Shown piece after piece: positions 1-7,948 of a stretch of DNA of 64,000 bases. The position numbers and the translations under genes are program-made. The stretch is from Flavobacteriaceae bacterium NBU2973 (lineage in GTDB: Bacteria; Bacteroidota; Bacteroidia; Flavobacteriales; Flavobacteriaceae): contig JAOEIQ010000002.1 of the NCBI GenBank assembly GCA_026162565.1, positions 248,001 through 312,000 of the forward strand, in the 5' to 3' direction. The notes beneath the pieces are model-generated. The model saw only the letters and a program-made list of their open reading frames with translations. It did not search any database and was not told the DNA's origin. Numbering within the stretch: the stretch's first letter is position 1; each line of letters opens with the position of its first letter.

Positions 1-2
1 GA

Positions 3-917
3 AGGATATCATTAGAAACCAAATTAGATTCCAAATTTCCAGAAGATTTACTGCTTATTTCTCTTTTTCCTGAAGTAAAGTATACAAAACTTCTTGTTAA
101 AAATGAAGCTGTAACATTTAAAGCTGATATTAAAGATTTTCCTTGGAACATAGATGTTATTGGCTCAAAGCATCAAGATAATGCAGAAAAATTCAACAGA
201 ATAATGCATCAAAGGCAAACATTAAACAGTGAGTTAATCTCCAAATATGATTCTAATAAAGAGCTGTTAGCAGAAAAAACAAAATCCTTATCAGATTCAC
301 TTGACAATGAAATGGTTAAACTAATAAAAGAGAACTTTAATGGTTATGCTGCACTAATTAATTTTAAACACTACAAGAAGAGGTTTTCAAATGAAGAATT
401 GGTTGAACTTTATAGTAGTTTGAATAATGATTTGAAACAGACCAAGTACGGAAAAGCTGTAAAGTTGCAAAGTGAGTTTCCTAATCCAAAAGTTGGTGAT
501 AATTACTATGATTACAAAGCAGTTAATCAAAATGGAGATACAATATCACTTTCAAATATCAATAATAAATATATACTAATACATTTCTCCTCTCTAGCCT
601 GCTACGGAAGCCAGTTATCATTGCCAGACCTAAAAGATATTTATAAATCTCACAAAGGCAATTTAGAAATTGTTTCAATATCTACAGATGTTAACAAAGA
701 ACAGTGGCAAAATCATGTTAAAAGAGATTCTATTCCTTGGCAATATTTATGGGATGGAAAAGGAGATTACAGTGATGCTTTTATTAAGTACAGATGTACA
801 GGAACACCAGACTATGTTTTGCTGTCTCCAGAAAAAATAATATTAGAAAAGTGGTGGGGTTATGGGAAAGGAATTTTTGATGAAAGAGTTGTAACTCATT
901 TAAATTCGAGTCAATAA
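3..917 (+). CDS. TlpA-like thioredoxin-fold protein, 5' end outside window
   Basis: The frame is open from base 3, so the ATG at 204 is internal and the gene begins before the window; about 304 residues are visible. The last ~140 residues look like a TlpA/AhpC-type thioredoxin fold: a GDTISLSN strand-loop, the strand YILIHF, then the active-site position, a helix, and a late TGTPDYVLLSP segment with the usual cis-Pro region. The upstream part resembles the N-terminal domain of Bacteroidota DUF4369/TlpA proteins, normally exported. The active-site loop at 597-611 reads ACYGS where WCxxC is expected, so the second cysteine is missing and disulfide exchange is doubtful. Family assignment is fairly sure; role is unknown. 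Confidence 0.7.
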   Translation, partial: RISLETKLDSKFPEDLLLISLFPEVKYTKLLVKNEAVTFKADIKDFPWNIDVIGSKHQDNAEKFNRIMHQRQTLNSELISKYDSNKELLAEKTKSLSDSLDNEMVKLIKENFNGYAALINFKHYKKRFSNEELVELYSSLNNDLKQTKYGKAVKLQSEFPNPKVGDNYYDYKAVNQNGDTISLSNINNKYILIHFSSLACYGSQLSLPDLKDIYKSHKGNLEIVSISTDVNKEQWQNHVKRDSIPWQYLWDGKGDYSDAFIKYRCTGTPDYVLLSPEKIILEKWWGYGKGIFDERVVTHLNSSQ

Positions 918-946
918 TACTAATTTTTAGGCTCAAATTAGACTAA

Positions 947-2128
947 TTACTTTTTAGCACAAGAAATTACATATCTCTTATCAAGCCAATTAGTAGTAAA
1001 AAATAAATAGACATCTCCACCATCCATAATTTTAAACTTTTTTTTGATTTGATCGACACTTTCAGGGAAGTTTCTTGTTGAAATATTGGCCTTCGTCAAT
1101 TTTAATGATTTGATAATTTTCTTGTTATAAGGTAATACCTGAATAATTTTAAAAGTTCTTCCAGGAAAATTCTCTATTAAATTTTTACTTGTATATAAGT
1201 GTGTATGCTTATGTAATTTGAATACATTATATCTTTTGGCTATAGATTTAAATGCACCAGATTTTAAAATTGAGGAGTTAGGTTCATACAAATAATCAAG
1301 CGGTTCATTATAGTCTACTTCAACTTGAGATTCAGTTAAAAGATCAAATGAGAAACTCTCAATACCGTCACTTTTTATGTTGATTGTTTCGATATTTACA
1401 GTATCGGTAAAATTATTCTCCAAAATCCAGAGTAATTCTTTTACTTCATTATTTACAGAAACTACATGAACTTTCTTTACACTTTTTAATTCTTTAAGAC
1501 CAATAGAAATATCTAATAAAGGAGACGTTTTTATCATAATGTTATTAGAATAATCAAATAACATTTCTAAATGATCTGGAACATTAGGAAGACAATCTTT
1601 TAAAAAAAATACTTTTCCTTTACTGTCATGTCGCCTAGATGGATCTATAAAAATCCAATCGAATTTTTTTGAGGTACTTTTTAAATATGCTAATCCATCT
1701 CCTGTAAAACAAGTAACGTTTGTAATATGTAATTGCTTGTAGTTATGATTTACAATTTCTGAAAGCTTACTATTTAAGTCACAGTGAATACCCTTTTTAA
1801 ATTGTTTAGAAAAGTAATACGAATCAATACCAAAACCTCCTGTTATATCTATAACAGACTCACCAGATAATAATGACGCTTTGTATTTAGCAGTTTCTTC
1901 AGACGAGGTTTGCTCAATATTCAGCTTATTTGGATAATAAATATTTGGAGCAGAAAACCAAGTTGGTAATTTTTTTTGGCACTTTTTTTTTGCTTCAATT
2001 TGTTCAATCAGATCTTGAATAGTAACATTTTTAAAAGGAGAACCCTTAAGTATAATCTTGGTAAGATCAGAATTTAAATGAGAATCTATATACTCTTGAA
2101 TTTCAGGATTTAGAATTGAAAGATTCAA
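947..2128 (-). CDS. Class I SAM-dependent methyltransferase with THUMP-like C-terminus
   Basis: 393 residues. The central part is a Rossmann methyltransferase: SAM-binding motif I is SVIDITGGFGIDSYYF, and the motif IV region is WIFIDPSRR. The C-terminal ~100 residues match the small THUMP-like domain of Bacteroidota methyltransferases of the PG_1098 type (PFPGRTF-like segment seen as NFPGRTFKIIQVLPYNKK). The substrate is likely RNA, by the domain and by neighbours that are RNA-modifying, but the target is not known. The start lies 1 base after the stop of the upstream AI-2E transporter gene, so the two are probably co-transcribed. It converges with the gene ending at 917, with only a weak hairpin between. 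Confidence 0.8.
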   Translation of the reverse strand: MNLSILNPEIQEYIDSHLNSDLTKIILKGSPFKNVTIQDLIEQIEAKKKCQKKLPTWFSAPNIYYPNKLNIEQTSSEETAKYKASLLSGESVIDITGGFGIDSYYFSKQFKKGIHCDLNSKLSEIVNHNYKQLHITNVTCFTGDGLAYLKSTSKKFDWIFIDPSRRHDSKGKVFFLKDCLPNVPDHLEMLFDYSNNIMIKTSPLLDISIGLKELKSVKKVHVVSVNNEVKELLWILENNFTDTVNIETINIKSDGIESFSFDLLTESQVEVDYNEPLDYLYEPNSSILKSGAFKSIAKRYNVFKLHKHTHLYTSKNLIENFPGRTFKIIQVLPYNKKIIKSLKLTKANISTRNFPESVDQIKKKFKIMDGGDVYLFFTTNWLDKRYVISCAKK

Positions 2129-2129
2129 T

Positions 2130-3218
2130 TTATAGGTCTTTTGTAAGGTTCTTTACAATTTTATTATCAGAAAGAAATTCTTTTAAAATAACTTTTATTG
2201 CAGTATAAGCTGGCACAGCAACAATTAATCCTACGATGCCAAATAGTATTCCAGCAATAAGAATCACTAAAAATATTTCTAATGGATGTGATTTGACACT
2301 TTTAGAAAATATAATTGGCTGACTAAAAAAGTTATCGATTAATTGCCCAACTATAAAACCAATCATGACATATATAGTTTTAGGTAAAATAACATCACTA
2401 AAACTCTCTCCTAGATTACTACTCATGGTTAAAACTAACATTAAGAAACCTCCAACTAATGGCCCTACGTAAGGAATTAAATTTAATAACGCACACAGGA
2501 AGGCAATTACGACGGCATTTTCAATTCCAAAAATTAATAATACTATGGTGTATATTATAAATAGAATAAGTATCTGAAAAATCAAACCTACAAAATATCT
2601 AGACAGCAAATCTTTAATTTTATTAGACGAATTTTTTAATCGCAGTTCTTTTTCATCTGGTACAAAGGTCAACACACTATTACCAAATAACTGACTGTCT
2701 TTTAAAAAGAAAAACGTTATAAAAAGTACTGAAAATAACCCAATGCTAAAGCTTCCCAATCCACTAACAAACGAATTTAAAAAATTTGGTATTGCGGAAT
2801 AATCTAACTTTGATAATAGGTTAGAGTCTTTAATAGATTGTTCTACATCTATATGTTGTAGTTCAAAATAGTCAACGATTTCTTTGTATAGAGACTCTAC
2901 ATTTCCTTGTAATTGATTGATATCTAATAAGGCTAAATTCTGACCTTGTTTGGCAATCAATGGCACAAATAAGCCTACTAAACCAACAAGTAATCCAAGA
3001 AACAAAACCATAGTCGCAATAACAGCTATGGTGTTTCTAAACTTAAGCTTTCTCCGTAAAAATGAAACGATTGGTCTTCCAATAAGTGATATAACTGCAG
3101 CTATGGCAATATAAACAAGAACCGATTGGATTTTATACAGAAAAAATAAAACCAATAAAACACCTATAATAATTGATAGTGCTTTTAATATTCCGTTGGA
3201 AATAGTATTAGAATTCAT
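2130..3218 (-). CDS. AI-2E family transporter (PerM/YdiK-like membrane protein)
   Basis: 362 residues, the usual length of the family. Seven or eight hydrophobic segments are visible: a pair near residues 12-50, one near 60-88, then after a soluble stretch (about 95-145) several more to residue ~345. The segment LNLIPYVGPLVGG at about 246-258 is the family's conserved signature. Members export small molecules or ions; substrates vary and none can be inferred here. It sits between the TrmH-family gene (18-base gap) and the methyltransferase gene (1-base gap) in one minus-strand run, where the link to RNA modification is positional only. Confidence 0.88.
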   Translation of the reverse strand: MNSNTISNGILKALSIIIGVLLVLFFLYKIQSVLVYIAIAAVISLIGRPIVSFLRRKLKFRNTIAVIATMVLFLGLLVGLVGLFVPLIAKQGQNLALLDINQLQGNVESLYKEIVDYFELQHIDVEQSIKDSNLLSKLDYSAIPNFLNSFVSGLGSFSIGLFSVLFITFFFLKDSQLFGNSVLTFVPDEKELRLKNSSNKIKDLLSRYFVGLIFQILILFIIYTIVLLIFGIENAVVIAFLCALLNLIPYVGPLVGGFLMLVLTMSSNLGESFSDVILPKTIYVMIGFIVGQLIDNFFSQPIIFSKSVKSHPLEIFLVILIAGILFGIVGLIVAVPAYTAIKVILKEFLSDNKIVKNLTKDL

Positions 3219-3236
3219 ACAGTAAATATATAAAAC

Positions 3237-3740
3237 CTATTTGAGTAGTTGTTTAGTAATTTCATACAAAGCAATATTTGTTGCTTGTACAACGTTCATA
3301 CTACTATTTTGACCAAACATATTAATATGAATAATAGCTTCAGATAGTTTTAAAATAGCATCAGATACACCAAAGTTTTCATCACCAATAACTAGAGTTA
3401 TAGCTTTATTTAGAGGAAACGAAAATGTATCAATCGGTAAACTAGAATCTGTAATTTCTAGTGCTACAATAAAGTTATTTTGTGTTTTTAATTTTTTTAC
3501 AATTTCTATAGTAGATTCCTGTATTTCATAATTAACAACCTTTTCTGTAGCACGAGATGTTTTCGTCATTTTTCTGCCTAAAGGAATGGATTCGCCACAA
3601 AAAATAAGTGTATCCACTCCAAAGGCATCAGCAATTCTAAACAAACTTCCAATATTTGGTGCATTCGTCACGTTATCGCAAACTAATGTGACAGGGAATT
3701 TTCTAGAAGTAAATTTGGTATTGTAGTGATTGAGTTGCAA
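3237..3740 (-). CDS. TrmH-family (SPOUT) RNA 2'-O-methyltransferase
   Basis: 167 residues, a minimal SPOUT methyltransferase without the extra N-terminal substrate-binding domain of RlmB. Motif 1 is NAPNIGSLFRIADAFG, motif 2 VIGDENFGVS and motif 3 INMFGQNSSMNVVQATNIAL, which together form the knotted SAM site. The start codon is TTG at 3740: an in-frame TAA lies immediately upstream and there is no earlier ATG, so this is well determined. It is probably a tRNA or rRNA ribose methylase; the exact nucleotide cannot be read from the sequence. Confidence 0.85.
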   Translation of the reverse strand: MQLNHYNTKFTSRKFPVTLVCDNVTNAPNIGSLFRIADAFGVDTLIFCGESIPLGRKMTKTSRATEKVVNYEIQESTIEIVKKLKTQNNFIVALEITDSSLPIDTFSFPLNKAITLVIGDENFGVSDAILKLSEAIIHINMFGQNSSMNVVQATNIALYEITKQLLK

Positions 3741-3752
3741 TTAAAAAGAAAA

Positions 3753-3968
3753 TTACTGACAACTTATTAATAAATGATTAATACCAGAGCAATCATGATA
3801 AGAATGAATATTTGCAGTATTATATTTAAATGTATTACTGTCAATTTTTGCTAATGGAGTTAGAGAAAAAATAATAATCAATAAAAAAACTAATAATTTT
3901 ACAAAAACATTATTAGTTCCTTTTTCAGGAATATTAAAATTAAATTGATCAAAAGATTCATTATTCAT
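3753..3968 (-). CDS. Small hypothetical membrane or secreted protein, 71 residues
   Basis: One hydrophobic helix at about residues 22-41 (VFVKLLVFLLIIIFSLTPLA) follows a polar N-terminus of about 20 residues, giving a type II anchor or an uncleaved signal. The C-terminal part has two cysteines (HDCSGINHLLISC). It lies 17 bases downstream of the DUF4159 gene and 12 bases upstream of the TrmH-family gene, in the same direction, which supports it as a real gene of that run. I recognise no family. Confidence 0.5.
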   Translation of the reverse strand: MNNESFDQFNFNIPEKGTNNVFVKLLVFLLIIIFSLTPLAKIDSNTFKYNTANIHSYHDCSGINHLLISCQ

Positions 3969-3985
3969 AATAGTAAATATACCAT

Positions 3986-4657
3986 TTAATTCTCAAAAGC
4001 ATATTTAACAATATTAGCTCCCATTTTTAAAGCTTTTTCTCGTACTTCTGGTGGATCGTTATGTACAGCTTCATCTTCCCAACCATCTCCTAAATCGCTT
4101 TCAAAAGTAAAGAGTAAAACCAATCTGTTTTCATGAAATATGCCTAAAGCTTGTGGACGCTTGCCATCATGTTCATGTATTTTTGGTAAGCCTTTAGGAA
4201 AGTTAAAAGCACTATTAAAAATCTCATGATTTTGAGGAATTTCTACTAAATCGGTATTCGGAAATACTTTTTTTAGTTCTTTAGTGATATAAGGTTGCAT
4301 TCCGTAGTTATCATCTATATGCAAAAAACCACCAGAAATTAGATAGTTACGCAAATTTTCTGCATCAGTTTCACTAAAAAACACATTTCCATGACCTGTC
4401 ATATGCAACAACGGAAACTGAAAAATATCAACACTACCAACTTCTACTGTTTGTGGTTTTTGTTTAATGGCTGTATTGATATTTTGATTACAATAGGCAA
4501 TTAAATTTGGTAAGGCTGTTGGATTACTATACCAATCGCCACCACCTTTATATTTTAATATGGCTAACTCTTGAGCAGATGCTATGTTTATTGTTAAAAA
4601 AATAATAAACGTACAAATTGCTGTAAGCATTTTATAGGTCTTCGTACTAAATGTCAT
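3986..4657 (-). CDS. DUF4159 domain-containing exported protein
   Basis: 223 residues with an N-terminal signal peptide (hydrophobic stretch ending near ASAQE, residue ~28). The rest is the DUF4159 fold, a flavodoxin/glutamine-amidotransferase-like domain: FQFPLLHMTGHG, LRNYLISGGFLHIDDNYG and VFPNTDLVEIPQNHEIFNS are its conserved blocks. Family members are predicted periplasmic and function is not established. It heads the minus-strand run that continues to 947 and is divergent from the DUF1223 gene, with only 25 bases between the two starts. A CAAAAATA at 4662-4669 reads as a -7 box on the minus strand but is very close to the start codon. Confidence 0.85.
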   Translation of the reverse strand: MTFSTKTYKMLTAICTFIIFLTINIASAQELAILKYKGGGDWYSNPTALPNLIAYCNQNINTAIKQKPQTVEVGSVDIFQFPLLHMTGHGNVFFSETDAENLRNYLISGGFLHIDDNYGMQPYITKELKKVFPNTDLVEIPQNHEIFNSAFNFPKGLPKIHEHDGKRPQALGIFHENRLVLLFTFESDLGDGWEDEAVHNDPPEVREKALKMGANIVKYAFEN

Positions 4658-4682
4658 ATTCCAAAAATAAAAAAGAATTGCT

Positions 4683-5402
4683 ATGCAAAAGATACTTTTA
4701 ACGTTTATTGTGATGTTAGTTTTAAACTTTCAACCAAAAACTTACGAACCAGTTGTAGTTTTAGAATTATTTACGTCTCAAGGTTGTTCGAGTTGTCCAG
4801 CTGCTGACGACTTATTAGGTACAGTAAAAACACATTACAATTCTAATGTTATTCCATTATCCTATCATGTGGATTATTGGAACTATATTGGCTGGAACGA
4901 TCCCTTTAGCAGTAAAATCTTTACACAAAAACAACGAGTTTATAATAATAAATTTAGTAGTCGCTCCATATACACACCACAAGTTGTGGTTAATGGTCAA
5001 GAGCATTTTGTAGGTTCTAGAGAACATACTCTACAATCTAAAATTAAAGAGTATTTAAATATCTCTAGTAGCAATCAAGTTGTTTTAGACGCCAAACAAA
5101 CTTCAGAAAAAGCGATTGCTTTTAATTATACAATTAATGGTGATTTAAAGGATAAGTCTTTGCGTATTGCTCTGGTAATTGAAGAACGCATCACGTCTGT
5201 AAAACGTGGTGAAAATAGAAATAGAACACTAAAAAATGCTAATGTTGTTGTTGCTGAATCACATTTTGATTTGGATTCTAATTCAGGAAACGGAACTATT
5301 ACTATTCCTGATTTAGTTAAGTCTGACGATGAATTACGATTAGTAGCAATCATTGAAAACTCTCAATATGATATAACTGGAGCTAGCCAAGTAAAATTAT
5401 AA
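4683..5402 (+). CDS. DUF1223 family secreted thioredoxin-like protein
   Basis: 239 residues. A short hydrophobic N-terminus (LLTFIVMLVLNF) suggests export. The domain start VVVLELFTSQGCSSCPAAD carries the CxxC pair (GCSSCP) typical of DUF1223, a thioredoxin-fold family; SYHVDYWNYIGWNDPF and YTPQVVVNG are further family blocks. A redox role in the envelope is likely, with unknown partner. Its last 6 bases overlap the convergent rsmE gene, and it stands in opposite orientation between genes that otherwise read on the minus strand, so it may be an insertion into that group. Confidence 0.85.
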   Translation: MQKILLTFIVMLVLNFQPKTYEPVVVLELFTSQGCSSCPAADDLLGTVKTHYNSNVIPLSYHVDYWNYIGWNDPFSSKIFTQKQRVYNNKFSSRSIYTPQVVVNGQEHFVGSREHTLQSKIKEYLNISSSNQVVLDAKQTSEKAIAFNYTINGDLKDKSLRIALVIEERITSVKRGENRNRTLKNANVVVAESHFDLDSNSGNGTITIPDLVKSDDELRLVAIIENSQYDITGASQVKL

Positions 5403-6104
5403 TTCGTTTATAAACGCTACAGAATGACAAGCTACAATGGCAGCTGTTTCGGTTCGTAACCTAGTGTCGCCCAAAGCAACAGGTTGGAATTTACGATTAG
5501 TTGCCATTTCTATTTCTTTAGAGCTGAAATCACCTTCTGGACCAATTAAAATCGTCACATCTTGATTTGATTTCAATTCGCTTTTCAACGATTTTTTATC
5601 AGTCTCCTCACAGTGTGCAATAAATAATTGTCCTGTAAAATCTTGATTTATAAATTCCTTAAAGGAAATTGCTTCATTTAATTTTGGTAAATAGGTTTGA
5701 AGTGATTGCTTCATGGCAGATTGCAGAATCTTTTCAAAACGTTCGTGTTTAATAACTTTACGCTCACTGTGATCGCAAATAATAGGAGTGATGTTATCAA
5801 TACCTATTTCTGTTGCTTTTTCTAAAAACCATTCATAGCGATCATTCATTTTAGTTGGTGCCACTGCAAGGTGAAGCGTGTAACTTTTTTTAGGCTTTAA
5901 ATCTTTTGAAACTATAGTTGCAATACAATTTTTAATATCAGCTATAAGTATTTCAGCTTCAAACAACCAACCGTTTCCATTGGTTATATGCAAGATATCA
6001 CCCACTTTTTTACGCAATACTTTTGAGATATGTTTACTTTCTTCTTTAGAAAATGAAAACTGTTCTGTTGTTTCATGTATTTCAGAATTGTAGAATAGTT
6101 GCAT
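5397..6104 (-). CDS. rsmE: 16S rRNA (uracil-1498-N3)-methyltransferase RsmE
   Basis: 235 residues, normal length. An N-terminal PUA-like domain (VGDILHITNGNGWLFEAEI) is followed by a SPOUT domain with the knot motifs ILIGPEGDFSSKEIEMA and ALGDTRLRTETAAIVA, diagnostic of RsmE. The enzyme methylates N3 of U1498 in the 30S decoding region. The conserved AVAPTKMNDRYEWFLEKATEIG segment is also present. A promoter of the flavobacterial type can be read at 6123-6153. The 3' end overlaps the convergent DUF1223 gene by 6 bases. Confidence 0.95.
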   Translation of the reverse strand: MQLFYNSEIHETTEQFSFSKEESKHISKVLRKKVGDILHITNGNGWLFEAEILIADIKNCIATIVSKDLKPKKSYTLHLAVAPTKMNDRYEWFLEKATEIGIDNITPIICDHSERKVIKHERFEKILQSAMKQSLQTYLPKLNEAISFKEFINQDFTGQLFIAHCEETDKKSLKSELKSNQDVTILIGPEGDFSSKEIEMATNRKFQPVALGDTRLRTETAAIVACHSVAFINEL

Positions 6105-6122
6105 AGCGAGTTATTAGTCAAT

Positions 6123-6153
6123 CAAAATTAATTATATAACTCGAACATACAAG
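6123..6153 (-). promoter_or_regulatory. Putative rsmE promoter
   Basis: On the minus strand TAATTTTG (6130-6123) fits the Bacteroidota -7 consensus TAnnTTTG exactly, and a TTG (6152-6150) lies 19 bases upstream, the expected -33 spacing. The predicted transcript would start roughly 10-15 bases before the rsmE ATG. Match by eye only. Confidence 0.5.
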
Positions 6154-6201
6154 CATAAATTAATAAGTCCTTATGCATTTTGAATTTTCAAGTAAAAAAA
6201 C

Positions 6202-6360
6202 CGTCAATTCGAGTTTTTTTCTGTCAGACTGAGCTTGTCGAAGTCAAAGGGAAAAGTACTTCGACATGCTCAGCAGAGCTATCGAGAATGAGGTTTTTAA
6301 TGTAGAAATTCTTGTTTTCGATACATTCCGACGTTTACAGTCGGAACACTCAAACTGACG
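6202..6360. repeat. Nested palindromic intergenic repeat (MITE/REP-like)
   Basis: This fills most of the 317-base gap between rsmE and the EEP gene. Outer arms: CGTCAATTCGAG at 6202-6213 pairs with CTCAAACTGACG at 6349-6360 (10 of 12 bases). Inner arms: TGAGCTTGTCGAAGT at 6230-6244 pairs with 6258-6272 (14 of 15). A third stem TTCCGAC/GTCGGAA lies at 6326-6346. The TGAGCTTGTCGAAG core is a motif I know as a frequent intergenic repeat in Flavobacteriaceae; copy number here is unknown. It contains no gene and could fold as RNA or DNA. Confidence 0.7.
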
Positions 6361-6421
6361 AATTTCACTGAAAATGTAAAATGCATTAATTAATAATCTT
6401 ATTTTAGCTAAAACAATATCT

Positions 6422-7402
6422 ATGAAGAAAGCCCTTAAATTTCTTTTAGCAGTAATTGCTATTCTTTTACTATTATCTGTAGTTTTTTATTATTGGGCTT
6501 CTGCAGCTACCTTGCCTCAAGAATCCTATTCTAAAATTATTAATAAACCGATTAAAGCAGCAATAGATCAAGATTCTATTTATAGTATTATAACTTATAA
6601 TGTTGGGTATTTAAGTGGAATGACAAATAATAAAGCTGTAAATAGAACTGAAGAATTATTTAGTAATAACCTCAATCGATTAAAGCAGCAACTCAAAAAT
6701 TATAATCCTGATATTATTGCCTTTCAAGAAATTGATTTTGATGCTGATAGGTCGTATCATGTTAACCAAATGGAAGAAGTGTCTGGTTTGGGTTATCCTT
6801 ATGCAGCACAAGCTATAAATTGGGATGAACGCTATTTACCATTTCCTTATGGACTACCCAATAAACATTTTGGGCAAGTTATTTCTGGGCAATCTGTCAA
6901 CAGTAAATATAAAATAGTCTCTCAAGAACGTCATGTTTTAACTAGAGTAGAGGACTCACCTTTTTATCGTGATGCCTTTTATTTAGACCGATTGGCACAA
7001 GTTGTAAAACTTACCATTGAAGATATAGAGGTTGTTGTAATCAATATCCATTTAGAAGCTTTTGATAAACCAACTCGAGATATACAAGCACAAACTGTAT
7101 TAGACATGTACAATAGCTACAGACACAAGTATCCAACAATTTTGTTAGGTGATTTTAATAGTGATCCTAAAACTACTGATGCAGCTATTAATTTGTTTTT
7201 AAATTTGGATAATACAGGAAATGCTGCTTATAGAAACAATAACATAAAAAACACCTTTAATTCTGAAAACCCAACAGAACGTATAGACTATATATTTTAT
7301 AACACCAATTTTATTGAGTATGTAGATGGCAATGTATTAGATAGTTTTGGTGATATTTCAGATCATTTACCAGTTGAGATGCGTTTTAGGTTGAAGAGAT
7401 AA
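6422..7402 (+). CDS. Endonuclease/exonuclease/phosphatase family protein
   Basis: 326 residues. One N-terminal membrane helix (about residues 5-27) anchors the protein; the rest is an EEP metallohydrolase domain. Visible signature blocks: IITYNVGYLSG (strand with catalytic Asn), DIIAFQEID (metal-binding Glu), VVVINIHLEAFD, TILLGDFNSDP (catalytic Asp/Asn) and SDHLPVEM (catalytic His near the C-terminus). The domain face is probably extracytoplasmic. Substrates in this superfamily range from DNA to phospholipids and inositol phosphates, so the substrate is open. The gene begins 61 bases after the nested palindromic repeat. Confidence 0.88.
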   Translation: MKKALKFLLAVIAILLLLSVVFYYWASAATLPQESYSKIINKPIKAAIDQDSIYSIITYNVGYLSGMTNNKAVNRTEELFSNNLNRLKQQLKNYNPDIIAFQEIDFDADRSYHVNQMEEVSGLGYPYAAQAINWDERYLPFPYGLPNKHFGQVISGQSVNSKYKIVSQERHVLTRVEDSPFYRDAFYLDRLAQVVKLTIEDIEVVVINIHLEAFDKPTRDIQAQTVLDMYNSYRHKYPTILLGDFNSDPKTTDAAINLFLNLDNTGNAAYRNNNIKNTFNSENPTERIDYIFYNTNFIEYVDGNVLDSFGDISDHLPVEMRFRLKR

Positions 7403-7449
7403 TTTATTAATTATCATAACAGTTAACAGTAATTTACTCATATTAATTA

Positions 7450-7890
7450 ATGGAAGAATTTGTAATAAAAGGAGATAAGGGAATAATAACTGTTGGAATT
7501 TTAGAAACTTTTGGTTTTCCTGATGAAACTTGTTTCAAAGGAGGATATGAATGCATTTTCGGAATTGATATTAAAGTCGGTTCGTATTCAGCTAATAGTA
7601 GTTTTTATTCTTCGACAGGCGAATTGTTTAAATTTTATGAAAAACTTAAAATGTGTCAATTAGAATTGAATGGTGATGCAGAATTTGATTCTTATGAAAA
7701 AAATCTAGAATTAAAAGTCAAATATGATTCTGGAAAAATTTTAATTTGTGGAAATTATCAAGAGAATTTAGCAATCGATAATAAATTGGAATTTGAATTC
7801 AATAGTGATCAGTCTTATTTCAAAAGCTCTATACAACAATTAGAACAGATTTTTTATAAATATGGAGGAATGAAAGGCGTAAAAAAATAA
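7450..7890 (+). CDS. Hypothetical protein resembling WapI/DUF6228-type immunity proteins
   Basis: 146 residues, no signal or membrane segment, rich in beta-strand patterns and acidic residues. The order of blocks (FKFYEKLKMCQLELNGDAEF, then a strand LELKVKYD, then KILICGNY, and FEFNSDQSYFKSSIQQLEQI near the C-terminus) recalls the single-domain WapI/DUF6228 immunity families that protect against polymorphic toxins. This is my pattern impression, not a firm assignment. There is no toxin gene next to it. It follows the EEP gene by 47 bases in the same direction. Confidence 0.5.
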   Translation: MEEFVIKGDKGIITVGILETFGFPDETCFKGGYECIFGIDIKVGSYSANSSFYSSTGELFKFYEKLKMCQLELNGDAEFDSYEKNLELKVKYDSGKILICGNYQENLAIDNKLEFEFNSDQSYFKSSIQQLEQIFYKYGGMKGVKK

Positions 7891-7948
7891 AAAAAGTCAT
7901 TGTTTTTTACTAATAATTATTTCTTTGATCTAGCAAAGTAATTTCAAA

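Noticed and set aside
920-941. Short hairpin CTAATTT/AAATTAG between the convergent genes at 917 and 947
   Set aside because: Only a 7-base A/T stem without a clear T run; too weak to call a terminator.
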